Positions 23,618 to 35,582 of a DNA stretch of 64,000 nt are shown here, piece after piece. The notes beneath the pieces are model-generated. The model had not been told where the DNA came from and ran no database searches. It worked only from the letters and a program-made list of their open reading frames with translations. Every line of letters starts with the position of its first letter. Position 1 is the stretch's first letter. The position numbers were made by a program, and so were the translations under genes. Source of the DNA: Malaya genurostris (lineage: Eukaryota > Arthropoda > Insecta > Diptera > Culicidae); contig NC_080572.1 of NCBI RefSeq assembly GCF_030247185.1, positions 185,594,866 to 185,658,865 of the forward strand. Direction: 5' to 3'.

Positions 23618-25534
23618 TTATAAAATTTACTCTCGAATGTTGAAATTTGAAGACCTGGTTCAGTAATTACTGAAAAATGAGCTACTCTAGGTTTGAAATG
23701 AACAAAACTGTAAACTACAGAATTCACGTGAAACGTTATCAGCTTTCGGTTAGGCAATTCAAATTTGATACATCAATTCATTGACACCTGTTAGTAGCTG
23801 TCAAACGATGAGGACAAACGATGAGACGCGTGTTCAGATGCTTCTTGAATACACTGCCGGAATGTGATCGGTTGACCAGAATGAGCATCATCTTCATTGT
23901 GAAAAAAACGGGATCCGTGCATTGTATCTAAGTAGCCAAAACGGTTCGTCTATTGCATGACAACAAGAAAACGGAAACGTGCAAAAATCGGCCATAAATT
24001 GATTGTTTAAAATGTGCCAATATTTTGACAGAACGCAAAAAATCATTAGACTTTAATTTGCTCGAAGAGAAATCATAAGTATTAGCTAAAAATATAGTAT
24101 TATTTAAACGAAGCTGTAAGGATCCGTGAATTGGAGGTTGGAGGAGGCCGCTTTTTTTTAAATCAACATACAAAATTATTCCGAAAACCGCAACTAGTCT
24201 TTGCAACGCTGAAACCAACAAAAAAAATGCAAAGTAGAAGGAAACTCAACAAATCAGTCAACAAAGTAATGTTAGTAACCAAGAATAGAAAAATGAGTCA
24301 AATTTACCCAATACTAATGAAACAACAGAATGGAGAAACAATCGGTACCTTTAATTGTTAATGGTGGAACAGTTAAAATTTATAAACCTACATAAAACAT
24401 CTCACAAATTTACACTTCTTTATAGCCTTTGCATTAATATTCAAATAACAATAAATATATTTCATACAAAACACACAAAACTGTCACGAATCTCAACGTA
24501 CATAGCTGAAATCTTAGCGCAAAGAAGTTAATCAAAAGTTTTAAACATACTCAACTCGAATGAAACCAACGTACGACAAAGCGGCAAGAAACTGGAGGAA
24601 ATTATATTCACAAAGATATTTATTTAAGCAACGCAAGAAAGAATTGAAATACAAGATGTATAATCTAGTTAGAAGAAACGAAACAACTGTATATTTATTG
24701 ATTAATTTAGAGAGGAAAGGAAAAAGAAAACATAGAAAAATAGAAGTTTGGAAAAATCTTAAACTTCTGAAATGCATTGATTATTACAAGATTCAATTAA
24801 TAGGTAATTGAAATGTGAGTGTCTGCATGTGTTGTCGGGTATATGGATTTGAGAGTTTAACAAACAGATCAAGCGGTAGCCGTAACAGGTGTAGAAAAAG
24901 ATTAAAATAATTATAGACATGTTTGTACCACCACCAATAAAAATAGTAACATGTAGAGTTGTAAATATGAATTATCCGAAATCGCCTGAATACGTGTGAA
25001 ACCCCTAATTAAATGTCGTCGCCAATTGGTTCGTTGATATCAGTCGGAATTGAGCGGGAAACTCCAACAGGCTGTTCAACAAAAGTGCTTCATAATTCGA
25101 TTTATATTGGTCATACCCAGGTAAAACATGTTGCAACACTACAGTTGATACCAATTGCTTCACATTTCGCCTTCGGTTCATCAGTGATGGTGCAAAATCT
25201 TTAGAGTGTTACATGTTACATAGTTTAAACTTTTCGTCTGCTTGGCGGTTTGAATTGAACTGCTAGGTGGAGATGGTAGATTTATACTGCTTTAAGTACT
25301 GACTGAAGTTATTTAAACTGCTTTAAGTGCTGACGAGCCGAAGGCGAAATGCGAAGAAAGTAAAATAAAATATGTGCTTTTTGCACAAACAAACAAACCC
25401 CTAAATGTTCAGTTCGTACCAAACCAGTTTTCAACAAAATAGGCTCATATATTATAGAGGAAACTAATCGCCGCATTTTTTAAACATCGACCGAATATTC
25501 CAATCAATTGGAATAACCTAAAATGTGTATCAAG
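23618..25534. other. Spacer
   Basis: About 1.9 kb with short basic open frames (for example 24560-24811, +, lysine/arginine-rich, 83 codons) that have no recognisable domain. AT bias alone could explain the Lys-rich translation. Confidence 0.35.
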
Positions 25535-25690
25535 TACGTTGCACTGTATTGCGACCATAAGGTCATTTGCCTCTTCGGGACAGAAAAACTTGCTGACTCT
25601 ATGTGCGGGTTTGGGAATCGAACACAGGTAGGTAGCGTCATCGAGTAACCGACTTACACATCTCGTTATACCCGTATTCGTTTAGAAAAT
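25535..25690 (-). mobile_element. SINE/TE fragment with B-box-like GTTCGATTCCC
   Basis: On the minus strand it reads GTGTTCGATTCCCAAACCCG, a B-box-like string, later followed by CGAAGAGGCAAATGACCTTA. That 3' tail reappears as CGAAGAGCCGAATGACCATA, then GGGTTAAAACCTC, on the minus strand of 15239-15300 and 19344-19405. Probably a tRNA-headed retroelement; boundaries unclear. Confidence 0.45.
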
Positions 25691-26070
25691 TGAAAAATAA
25701 GTATTCATTGCTCTGAAGATCTCTTTTGAAATAATTATTTTTTCTTTAAACAAACCAACCCTTGTTTGAAAACGTAGAGCTTCCTTTCCTTGCAGTTTTG
25801 TAGTGGTTACGCTTGAAGCAAAACCTAACGCAAAAATCGGTTGAGCGCTATAAAATGAATATTCACTGAAAAAAATAGTTGAACACTTTTCATGAATTTA
25901 AAAAATATCTGGAAAATGTTACTAAAAAGAAATGACTCATCAGAAAAAAATTAAATGATTCTATTTCGATTCTCTTATATAAAGCAGCACTTGCGACGAC
26001 GAAATTCGTGTCTTATGAAAAATTTAGTAGTAGTAGTAGTAGTACAAAATTATTTTATAGGACAAAATCA

Positions 26071-26488
26071 ACCGTCCCGATTCTGCAATCCGACGGATTT
26101 GTGATACGAAAGAATCTACAATTTCGTTCGAGTTCGAATTTTGCATTCTTTATTCCGTTCGACTTGTATGATTCGATCGACTCTCATCCGGGAACACTTG
26201 AAATTTCGAACACTAACCATCAAAACTGTCAATAATACTTACATGTTCTATATTATTATTAATATTATTCATTTCTTAGAAAACGAACCCGTCACACTTG
26301 TATAAACAAATTAGAACAATTCTAAACCGAACAGAAGTAATACGTACGCAATTCGATCGAGTAATGTTCGAAAATTGAACAACTCGAACGAATGATATTC
26401 GAGTCCAAACCCAACTCGAACGAAATGCAGAATGGAAATTGCACATTCGATCGGAATATTTCGAATTCATCGACGTACAGAATAGGGG
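26071..26488 (+). mobile_element. MITE, ACCCCGATTCTG family (third large copy)
   Basis: About 90% alike by eye to 17561-17963, from CCCGATTCTGCAATCCGACG to ACAGAATAGGGGT. Its different flanks show an independent insertion. Confidence 0.75.
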
Positions 26489-26778
26489 TGTATTTTCTCA
26501 TTGCGCCTTTCTTTCTAATCAGTGTAGTTTGGAAACTGTTATTTGTACTAAAAAAGGTGTCGGAAATTCTAACAAATCTAATTCTAAGAGAAAATTCTAA
26601 CAAATCGGTGTTTTACGAAACAAAGTTCTTCGAAGGTCAATATGAGTAAATTTATTGTTTTTTTTATGTGTATAAACGTTTTCCGTTGTATAAATAACTA
26701 TTTTTCAACAGAAACATCAAGCTGGACAAATGCTCAAACATTAGTTTAGCTGCAACTTCTTTACATTTTAGTTCACAC

Positions 26779-26957
26779 TGTGTGATTTCAGAGTTCCTGT
26801 AATCTCCAATAAGGCCAGTCCAACACGAAAACGTTCTTTCTCTACTGTGTCCAACAATGATAATGTTGAAGATGTCAAACGTCGCATACGTTTGCTGTGA
26901 TGAAGATGTGCTGGTAGCTAATGAGGTGAAACGAATGAGGTGAAACGTAGCAACTAA
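26779..26957 (+). repeat. Left copy of the ~180-bp flank repeat around the minisatellite
   Basis: Matches 28628-28806 at a constant offset of 1849 bp, from TGTGTGATTTCAGAGTTCC through CGTAGCAACTAA. The match resumes after the MITE (27233-27246 = 28807-28820). Confidence 0.9.
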
Positions 26958-27229
26958 TGTCGTTTTCGTTTTTAAATTGCACTACACCGGTGTAGCGAAA
27001 GCTGCACTGAAACCGTTCGTTTTTGCCAATTGCACTACACCAGTGCTACACTTTTTCTGCACCGATACCACTGGTGTAGCACTCATCAAAAGTTTGGTGT
27101 AGCTCTGTGCAATGGAATCGTTTATTGTAGTCAATGGTTACTGTTTATGTTTTCGTCAGTTTTGTTCGTTTATGCATGCCTCAGTGTAGCACTGCACCGG
27201 TGTAGTGCAAATTAAAAACGAAAACGCCA
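26958..27229 (+). mobile_element. TGTCGTTTTCGT-type MITE with TAA duplication; empty site preserved at 28806
   Basis: Ends TGTCGTTTTCGTTTTTAAAT and ATTAAAAACGAAAACGCCA, flanked by TAA (26955-26957 and 27230-27232). The right flank repeat reads CAACTAAGTTTTGG without the element, which is a direct empty-site control. The interior repeats CACTACACCGGTGTAG-like palindromes. The terminal GTCGTTTTCG matches the 8693-9125 family, so the two are probably mobilised by the same kind of transposase. Confidence 0.9.
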
Positions 27230-27394
27230 TAAGTTTTGGTCTAGAATTTTTACGCGGACCGGGACGCGGACCACACATCCTTCCCCATCTCCAAATAAAG
27301 TAGATGCTCAGGATAATATTTTTTTAGAAAATAAATTATAAATTTGATTTTATTATCTTTATTTAAAACCAAAAATTTAATACTTATTTAGTGG

Positions 27395-28432
27395 ACGTCT
27401 CCACCCGCACTGCAATTCCTTACGGCCGTCCCGATACGTGTCCAATTTTTTCTCAGCGGTCGTCTCGATCCGCACTAAAACTCCTCACGGCCGTCCCGGT
27501 CCGCGTAAAAAATTTTCTCTGCGGTCGTCTACACTAAAACTCTTCACGGCCGTCCCGGTCCGCGTAAAAATTTTTCTCAGCGGTCCTCCCGATCCGCACT
27601 AAAACTCCTCACAGCCGTCCCGTTCCGTGTAAAGTTTTTTCTCAGCGGTCGTCCCGATCCGCACTAAAACTCCTCACGGCCGTCCCAATCCGTGTAAAGT
27701 TTTTTCTCAGCGGTCGTCCCGATCCGCACTAAAACTCCTCACGGCCGTCCCGGTCCGCGTAAAAAATTTTCTCTGCGGTCGTCTACACTAAAACTCTTCA
27801 CGGCCGTCCCGGTCCGCGTAAAATTTTTTCTCAGCGGTCCTCCCGATCCGCACTAAAACTCCTCACAGCCGTCCCGGTCCGTGTAAAGTTTTTTCTTAGC
27901 GGTCGTCCCGATTCGCACTAAAACTCCTCACGGCCGTCCCGGTCCGCGTAAAAAATTTCTCAGCGGTCGTCCCGATCCGTACTAAAACTCCTCACGGCCG
28001 TCCCGATCCGTGTAAAGTTTTTTCTCAGCGGTCGTCCCGCACTAAAACTCCTCACGGCCGTCCCGATCCGTGTAAAGATTTTTCTCAGCGGTCGTCCCGA
28101 TCCGCACTAAAACTCCTCACGGCCGTCCCGGTCCGCGTAAAATTTTTCTCAGCGGTCGTCCCGATCCGCACTAAAACTCCTCACAGCCGTCCCGGTCCGT
28201 GTAAAGGTTTTTCTCAGCGGTCGTCCCGATCCGCACTAAAACTCCTCACGGCCGTTCCGGTCCGCGTAAAAAATTTTCTCTGCGGTCCTCCCGATCCGCA
28301 CTAGAACTCCTCACAGCCGTCCCGGTCCGCGTAAAAATTTTTCTCAGCGGTCGTCCCGATCCGCATTAAAACTCTTCACGGCCGTCTCGGTCCGCGTCCA
28401 AATTTTTCTCAGCGGTCGTCCCGATCCGCTAT
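27395..28432 (+). repeat. GC-rich minisatellite, about 16 units of 60-66 bp
   Basis: Units contain TCAGCGGTCGTCCCGATCCG, CACTAAAACTCCTCACGGCC, GTCCCGGTCCGCGTAAAA. A variant block with TCTGCGGTCGTCTACACTAA recurs about 253 bp apart (about 27520 and 27770), so a four-unit higher-order period exists. No long frame is maintained. The array stands out by GC content from its AT-rich surroundings. Confidence 0.92.
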
Positions 28433-28627
28433 AAAATGTCTTCCAAATCGAGGTCGTCATTTAAAATGACCAACTATGCTCGTTTTGTTTTCCCATGTAT
28501 AATTAAGTTACATTCATTTTTCTACCTATTCTGTTTTTGTGCTAGATGCTGCGTTTTTCTTAAGAAAATTTTTCGTCAACTTGCTATGATGATCAAACTA
28601 ACTTTCGTCTCCTGGCAGGATCGCCAT

Positions 28628-28806
28628 TGTGTGATTTCAGAGTTCCTGTAATCTCCAATAAGGCCAGTCCAACACGAAAACGTTCTTTCTCTACTGTGTC
28701 CAATAATGATAATGTTGAAGATGTCAAACGTCGCATACGTTTGCTGTGATGAAGATGTGCTGGTAGCTAATGAGGTGAAACGAATGAGGTGAAACGTAGC
28801 AACTAA
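28628..28806 (+). repeat. Right copy of the ~180-bp flank repeat (MITE-free)
   Basis: Direct copy of 26779-26957. Just before it, 28609-28632 is the reverse complement of 63949-63972, a 24-bp exact match that includes an ATGGCGATCCTGCCAGGA string. Confidence 0.9.
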
Positions 28807-28820
28807 GTTTTGGTCTAGAA

Positions 28821-30252
28821 CCACACACACACACCAATCAAATTAACAGTAAACATGGGCTTTAAGTTTGAGTGAGTTTAATATGAAATTATTTAAAAAA
28901 TGAAAAGATGTTGTTTACATAATAAGATTTTTGGCTATTTTACTAATTCCTAAAAAAGTGTTCTACTTATTCCGGAGTAAAATAAATGATATTAATAATA
29001 ATGTTCTACTTATCAGTGTTATCAGTTTATATCTCTTTTAGGGTGCTCAAAAAAGTGAATACTATAACAACAGACTAACAGACAAGACACTCGAATTGAA
29101 TTCTTTAATCATTTTAAGGGTCATTTCGAATATTCCTTTAGTTGGGACAGTACTCGCATATGTCATGATGGCGCCACGTTACCCTATCAAAAACATCCTG
29201 TCTGTCATCTAGACTGTGTTTATTTTTTTCATTTACCAACAGAGTTGCCATTCATACAGAAATACTTGTAACGACGACACGACCAGACACTCCGAAGCAA
29301 AATTGGAATAAAAAGTGTTCGTGAGCGATTTACCGCCAGTTATCGAATATTGAAAGACCCCTAGGTAATAATAAAAATATATTTTACAAGCATCACTGCT
29401 GTGGTTGCTACGAAATAGTCGCCATGCACGGCATAATAAACAAACAGGTAATACTTTAAAAGATGTATTATAAGTAAAACACTTTAACATATATCAAGTT
29501 AGGCTAAAATATATTCATTGTAGGAATGTACCAGTTATTATGGAGATAACACTATGAGGATGTGATGGTGATCTATCAAAATGGAACATATCCGCCTATA
29601 TTTACCACTGAATTTTTCTGAAACATTTTCTACGTATCTTTCAACAATATTTGAATGATAGGATAATGTCCCTGTCAAGCCGCCCACTGACTGTCTCTGC
29701 TTCTACAGGCGTTTAAAAAGAGATTCATTATGAGAATCAAGCACAATCTGCCTAATGATAATCGGTAGCAAAACAAATTTTCTCACGACCAACAAAGCAC
29801 GCTCAAGAACTATTTACTTACAACACGACTTGCTGTAATACGAGCACAATAAATATAGATTTCATCATTCTACATTTTTATTTATTCCGGACGTTTGAAA
29901 TATGATTTACTAATAAACCGGTAAATGTTAGCGCAGATTAAAGTTGATTGAAATTGTAATCACAGCATGTTTCACCGGTACCTTAATCATTTATTTATTG
30001 TTGCATTTTTATATAAATTAAATATTGGTGAAGTCATTTGAAATTCGTGAAATCTGATTAAAAATGTACAAGAATTTGGATCGAAAAACATTCGAAATAT
30101 AAATAATTTAAGCTGTTTTAGTACATTTGCATTAAAAGTAAAAAAAAAATAACGATCGGGACTTTTCACCGAATTTCGAAATCGCAGCACATCACCAACA
30201 TTCGGGGTCATACACGTTCATCTGAGTGCCTCAATGGGTTGCAGACCATTCT
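28821..30252. other. Spacer with dispersed repeat at 29105-29360
   Basis: 29105-29270 matches 55350-55510 directly (GTCATTTCGAATATTCCTTT, AGTTGGGACA, CATGATGGCGCCACGTTACC). 29265-29355 matches 63400-63480 inverted (GGCGGTAAATCGCTCACGAA read on the minus strand). The two meet at CGACGACACGACC, which also starts the related pieces at 59222 and 62335. This looks like the edge of an unnamed mobile family. Confidence 0.55.
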
Positions 30253-30979
30253 GGGGTGGAATCATGTAAGGTGATTATCACCAAGTGATTATCACTTTTG
30301 AAAATTTGGAATCATGTAAGGTGATAATCACCAAGTTCTGTCACCACTGCTGAAAGGCTAACATCACTATCAAATGTTGGCATTACGTAAGGTGATAGTC
30401 ACCACGATTTAATCACCTTCATGTCAAAATGGAGGTGATAGCAATTTAGTTATCACTTTTAGTAGTGATTTGATTTTTCGAGAAGTGGCTTTATAAATTA
30501 TTGTCCGTTAGGTGAATTTTAAGCCACTGATATAAACATAACCTACCAAAATTGGTCGGAGAGGATATTTTTTTAATAAAATTCGTACTGATATTGTGTC
30601 AAAATTAAATACCAAAATAAAAATTAACTTAGTTTGTATAGTTTAAAGAATTCATAGAATGAACGGTAGTATTTATCAATTAAATCAATTCATTTATTCA
30701 TTTTATTATTCATTTTTCGTAAATTAATAAGTAACGTCACTTATATGTCGGTAGGTTTAGTGTTTGTGGTACGATTGACGTCAAAATTTAACACATGTCA
30801 TCTGAAGGTTGTTACTTTCGAAAAATAAGGTTTGTTTGACATCACAAACGTCACCTTTGGGTCGGTCTCGGGACATTTTGAACCTAGTGTGACACGCACA
30901 TCAGCGGCTGGACTGTTTTGTGCGCCGTTCGATACGTACGGGGCACATTTTGATCGAAAATCAAGTGTTTCTTCGTATT

Positions 30980-31080
30980 CGAGGGATTCTTAGTGTCAGT
31001 AGGATCGTAGCACTAGCCTTGCAATGGTTCTGTACGCTATGAGTCGGGTGCGAAGTCAGTTGAAAAAGAACGTCGAATTC
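30980..31080 (+). repeat. SINE body fragment
   Basis: GGATTCTTAGTGTCAGTAGG, then ATCGTAGCACTAGCCTTGCA, and the following GTCAGTTGAAAAAGAACG match the SINE body at 35620-35740. The tRNA head is absent. Confidence 0.7.
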
Positions 31081-33275
31081 CTTCCAAGTTCAAGTTCAGC
31101 ACCTTCCATCAGTGATTTTGAAACTAGTTATGTAGCCCTTATGTCAACAGCTTAAACAACCGAAGACAAAGTACCGAAAATGCTTCAGATTTCGAATTTA
31201 CGCGTCTCATGCAAAGTTATACCGAAACAAAGTTTTATTAAAAAATTGACCTTTCTCTTTTAGGTCAATTAATTTTGAATCATTGAAGGCTTCCGACGAA
31301 ATTTGGCCCATTTGGCGAAACGGCTTTCATCGAAATGACTTCCACAGCGGAGTGAACGAATTTCGGTTATTTATTTCTTGTCCTTGCACATACCGGAAAC
31401 CATGATACATTTGAGTAGAACATAACTCATTGAAATTATTAGTTTGGCTCGGTATGTAATTTCCTCAGTCGGAGTTAGGTTGAACTGTTGTTGTTTTTCC
31501 AGAAGCTATCATCTACATTCAAACGAATTCAGAACCACATTCCAGAACTCTAAAGGAAGTTTCATTTTTATGCACATGATAAAATATGTGAGCTCAGTGA
31601 TTTTTCCGCAGCATGTGGGAACTCTCTCTCTCTTTTGTACATTGCACAAACAGTATCAGTCGAGTGCAGTCTCATTTCCTTGGCAAAAATATCGTAAGTT
31701 TCCAGCTGGTTGCCCAATCATTTACTTGTTGTCTTTTGCTGCCTTGGAAAACTATAACAGAAATGAAACCCAGCGAGTGGAGAGAAAATGATTGAAACCA
31801 AGTTTATCAGAACATTTCTCAGAACGTTTTTGCCAGCATGACGCTTCCCTTCACAACCAGAATTAATCTTTCTGTTCATTGAATACAACGGCAAGCTACT
31901 TTAAATATCAGTGATTTACTGATGGCTTTTCATCGCCTCTTCCCACCAATTATCGCGGACATAATTCCGCACTGCACCAACAGCTTCCACCGGGTTTGCA
32001 AAATACGTGACCTCGTTCGACCAGTTGCTCAAAAAATAGAAAATAAAAACGTGATCAATAAGCTCAAATCGAACGCCATTCTTTTGGGTGGTCAGCCCAG
32101 TGGTGGCGGCAATGGAAAGGGGTCCGAATCTTCGAACGCATAACCGGATGCGAGTCAGTTCGTATAATTCGTTGCCTGTCGTGCCGAGCGAACGATGCCC
32201 GATAAAAGTAAATGTCACTCTACTAGTCATTCAAAATTCGGTCGGTTGCCTAGCGTCGTTGGGTCTGTTTCTGCTTTCCATTCACCGGGGTTGGCACAAG
32301 ATTTTGTTTTCATTTATAGTTGTTATTACAAATCTACTCTACATCAACAGTGATAATACGATGTAGAAACGACATGCAACCGCACCGTCGTTCACTCGAC
32401 TTCAACTCGTGCGTTACCCAATCTCCCACCATTTTGATGAACGTAAATGCATTTCCTTCATTTGGTACAAGACGACGCTTGTAGGAAACGACTTTTCACT
32501 CCAATCTACAAGAGGTCAGATACGAAGACAGAAAATGAAACCATCGATGGACCGTAACGCGATCAGTGAACTAATTGGTCCTCAAATTTTACTGGAAAGT
32601 GACTTTCAAAATAGCGACAGTAAGCCGACCTTGAGTAGTCTGAAATGGACGAATGAATAATAAATTTTATACTCTTCACTCGTTTTAGAAAATCTTCGTG
32701 TTCTCGAGAAATTTTTTTTAAAAGATTAAACTCCTTACAGAAAATCTAAATAAGATATCCTAATGTTTTAAATTGTTCAAAAATCAGAATTCTGTCGAAG
32801 TAGTCAAATAATTAAACAAAATCAACCATCTCAATCCAGGCAAAACAATTGAAAAAAATTTGAATATTTTAAATTTTTCTAACCCAAAATATCTCAAGAG
32901 CGAGTAAATTTCTAAACAATCGAAACTCAAATGCTACCTCTCCCTTAATCTGCCGAGCCATCGTCGAGAGTATCGAGAAGTTGGAAAAAGTACGTCACTC
33001 ATTACATCTACGGAACCGGAAGTGTCAGCAAGTTGATCATATAATTCGATCAATGATCTAATAGTAGCTTTCAAACAAGTTTCATATTGTTCAAATCGGT
33101 TCAACCAACTCCTAAAAAAGTACGTTCAGTCGGTTACTTCTCTTATAGCATTATATCTTCGGAATGAGATGCCATCCGATCTTCGAAATTGATCAATAAA
33201 CCAACAGTTTGTTAAGATCGGATAATTCATTAGTTAATAAAAACTAAGTGAAATTTTTTTTTTCAGAGATGTACA
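31081..33275. other. Interior of the 5.1 kb TIR segment; no recognised gene
   Basis: Contains a minus-strand frame of 104 codons (32230-31916) with higher GC than its surroundings and several overlapping plus-strand frames. No family is recognised; it may be a decayed coding remnant. 33000-33215 is a copy of the repeat type seen at 12270-12720. Confidence 0.35.
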
Positions 33276-34427
33276 CGCAAATACTCGAAATACTCGAAAT
33301 TCTCGAAATACTTGAAATACTCGAAATATTCGAAATACTCGAAATACTCAAAAGACTAGAAATACTCCAAATACTGGAAATACTCGAAATAATCAAAATA
33401 CCCGGAATACGTAGTGAAAAACTCGAAATATTCGAAATACTCGAAGTACCCAAAATACTCGAAATATTCGAAATACTCGAAATACTCGAAATACTCGAAA
33501 TATTCGAAATACTCGAAATACCCAAAGCACTCGAAGTACTCGCAATACTCGAAATATTCGAAATACTCAAAATACCCGAAATACTCGAAATACTCAAAAT
33601 ACTCGAAACACTCGAAATACTCAAAAAACTCAAAATACTCAAAATACTCAAAAAACTCAAAATACTCGAAATCCTCTAAATACTCGAAATACTCGAAATA
33701 CTCGAAACACTCGAAACACTCGAAATATTCGAATTACTCGAAATACTCGAAATACTCGAAATATTCGAAATACTCGAAATACTCGAAATACTTGAAATAC
33801 TCGAAATATTCGAAAGACTCGAAATACTCGAAATACTCGAAACACTCGAAATATTCGAATTACTCGAAATACTCGAAATACTCGAAATAAACGAAATACT
33901 CGAAATACTCGAAATATTCGAAATACTCGAAATACTTGAAATACTCGAAATATTCGAAAGACTCGAAATACTCGAAATACTCAAAAGACTAGAAATACTC
34001 CAAATACTGGAAATACTCGAAATAATCAAAATACCCGAAATACGTAAAATACTGGAAATACGTTGTGAAAAACTCGAAATATTCGAAATACTCGAAGTAT
34101 CCAAAATACTCGAAATACTCGAAATAATCGAAATACTTGAAATACTCGAAATATTCAAAATACTTGAAATACTCGAAATACTCGAAATACTTGAAATACT
34201 CGAAATACTCGAAATACTCGAAACACTCAAAATAATCGAAATACTCGAAATACTCGAAATACTCATAAGACTAGAAATACTCCAAATACTGGAAATACTC
34301 GAAATAATCAAAATACCCGAAATACGTAAAATACTGGAAATACGTTGTGAAAAACTCGAAATATTCGAAATACTCGAAGTACCCAAAATACTCGAAATAC
34401 TCGAAATAATCGAAATACTCGAAATAT
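33276..34427 (+). repeat. 1.15 kb array of a 9-bp repeat (GAAATACTC)
   Basis: Built from GAAATACTC and one-base variants (GAAATATTC, GAAATACTT, AAAATACTC). Because the period is a multiple of three and contains no stop codon in most frames, several frames stay open on both strands; the predicted peptides are monotonous (EIL, KYS, SSI repeats). A higher-order segment (AGACTAGAAATACTCCAAAT, then ACTGGAAATACTCG and ACGT(A/T)GTGAAAAACTCG) recurs at about 33353, 33986 and 34268. This is a satellite, not a gene. Confidence 0.95.
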
Positions 34428-35582
34428 GGTATTATTATTTGAAGGAATATCATTGGGGTATTCGTAGAGTCAAAGATAAATTGCTTTCTGAAAAGAGGTA
34501 AGTTTATGAATGTAGACATCTCCTGTTGCACATAACGTAACAACATAAAAAATCTATGCTTACATTTTCAGTAGAATTAGATGGTCGTGACTTAGTGAGC
34601 GACATATCCGTCTCGTTCAACTGAACGAGTAAAAAAGATTAAACTGCGTTCTTAATTTTCTTATTGTGAGTTGAACTAAATAAGGCAATATTTTTGGACA
34701 ATTAGTTGCTGCTAATCATAGTGGATGTCCGGTGGGTAAAATTTCCAAATTGGAACTAGCAATTGAAAGCTCTGTGAATTATAATCGTATAGTGAATGAA
34801 AACTATACACAAAATTATTTAACGGATCTTTCTCATTCGAGAGGAATGCCATCCGTTGTGAAACATCAAGAAGATCCAACAATTCATGTCATTTCGAAGC
34901 TAGCAAATTTATCCCAAAGAACTGACTGTGACATTGATTTCCATTGACAAATAAAAATCGACACTAAATTAAACCAACAAATGAATTTTTTATTTGTTTG
35001 TGCGCAGTTTGCCATACTCGACGGGCAATTTTTTTCAACGTTACTCTTCGATCCATACAAATCATCATTGATAAAAATGACTCGAATTAATGAAAAGGAT
35101 TGAAAACTATAGGTATGAAAATTTAGTTTTTTAAATATTATATGGGTATACGCCACTTTCATATGTTACTTCTTCTAATATCAACGGTATTCATATTTTA
35201 CTCCTGAAAAATTGACGTTTCTTGACAGGTGATAAATGGAGTGAAGTTGGCTCAATCACCGGTGATGGTGATAGAAAAAGTGATCACCTTCGGTGATTCC
35301 AAACATTCTGGTGATCACCTCTTTATCACCAGGAGGTGATAGTCACTTATCACCTTACATGATTCCACCCCTGGATTATGTAATTTTCGCGTGATATATA
35401 ATTTCAACCCCTTTTAACTGAAATCCTAGTCATTTTCGAACCTGATTCGAGTTAGCTCACACCCCCGTTACTAAGTGGGAAGCCCACTTCAGTTTCGTGA
35501 AAATTGTTCGTTGGATGAAACTACCCTGGAACGGATCCAGTTTGCTTTAAACAAATTTTTGACCTTCCTCCATGTTTTTGGA
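34428..35582. other. Right interior and end of the TIR segment, then spacer
   Basis: A plus-strand frame at about 34732-34947 (71 codons) has a mixed, protein-like composition but no recognised domain or splice sites. 35440-35560 contains strings like those in the 9040-9100 MITE half (CAGTTTCGTGAAAA..TTG..GATGAAACTACCCTGG). Confidence 0.35.

Larger units (their letters stand above)
30253..35371. mobile_element. 5.1 kb segment bounded by inverted GGGGTGGAATCATG termini with GGTGAT/ATCACC clusters
   Basis: The left end GGGGTGGAATCATGTAAGGT continues GATTATCACC. The right end is the inverse, GGTGATAGTCACTTATCACC, then TTACATGATTCCACCCC. About 200 bp inside each end is filled with GGTGAT and ATCACC words in both orientations, as expected of multiple transposase-binding sites. 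The interior holds a SINE fragment, the 9-bp array and only short frames, so any transposase is lost or unrecognised. It could instead be two neighbouring copies of a short element facing each other. No clear target duplication was seen. Confidence 0.6.

Noticed and set aside
27395..28432. CRISPR-like array (regularly spaced repeats)
   Set aside because: The units are contiguous tandem copies that vary along their whole length, with no repeat/unique-spacer pattern, and the genome is eukaryotic.
31916..32230. 104-codon minus-strand frame as a gene
   Set aside because: It is GC-richer than its surroundings and somewhat protein-like, but no domain, acceptor or donor fits, and it lies within a probable transposon. 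Kept only as a remark.
33244..34546. Open frames of up to 236 codons on both strands (EIL, KYS, FRVFRVF and SSI repeats)
   Set aside because: They are translations of the 9-bp satellite. The frames are open on both strands at once because the period is a multiple of three; no domain, start context or splice structure supports a gene.
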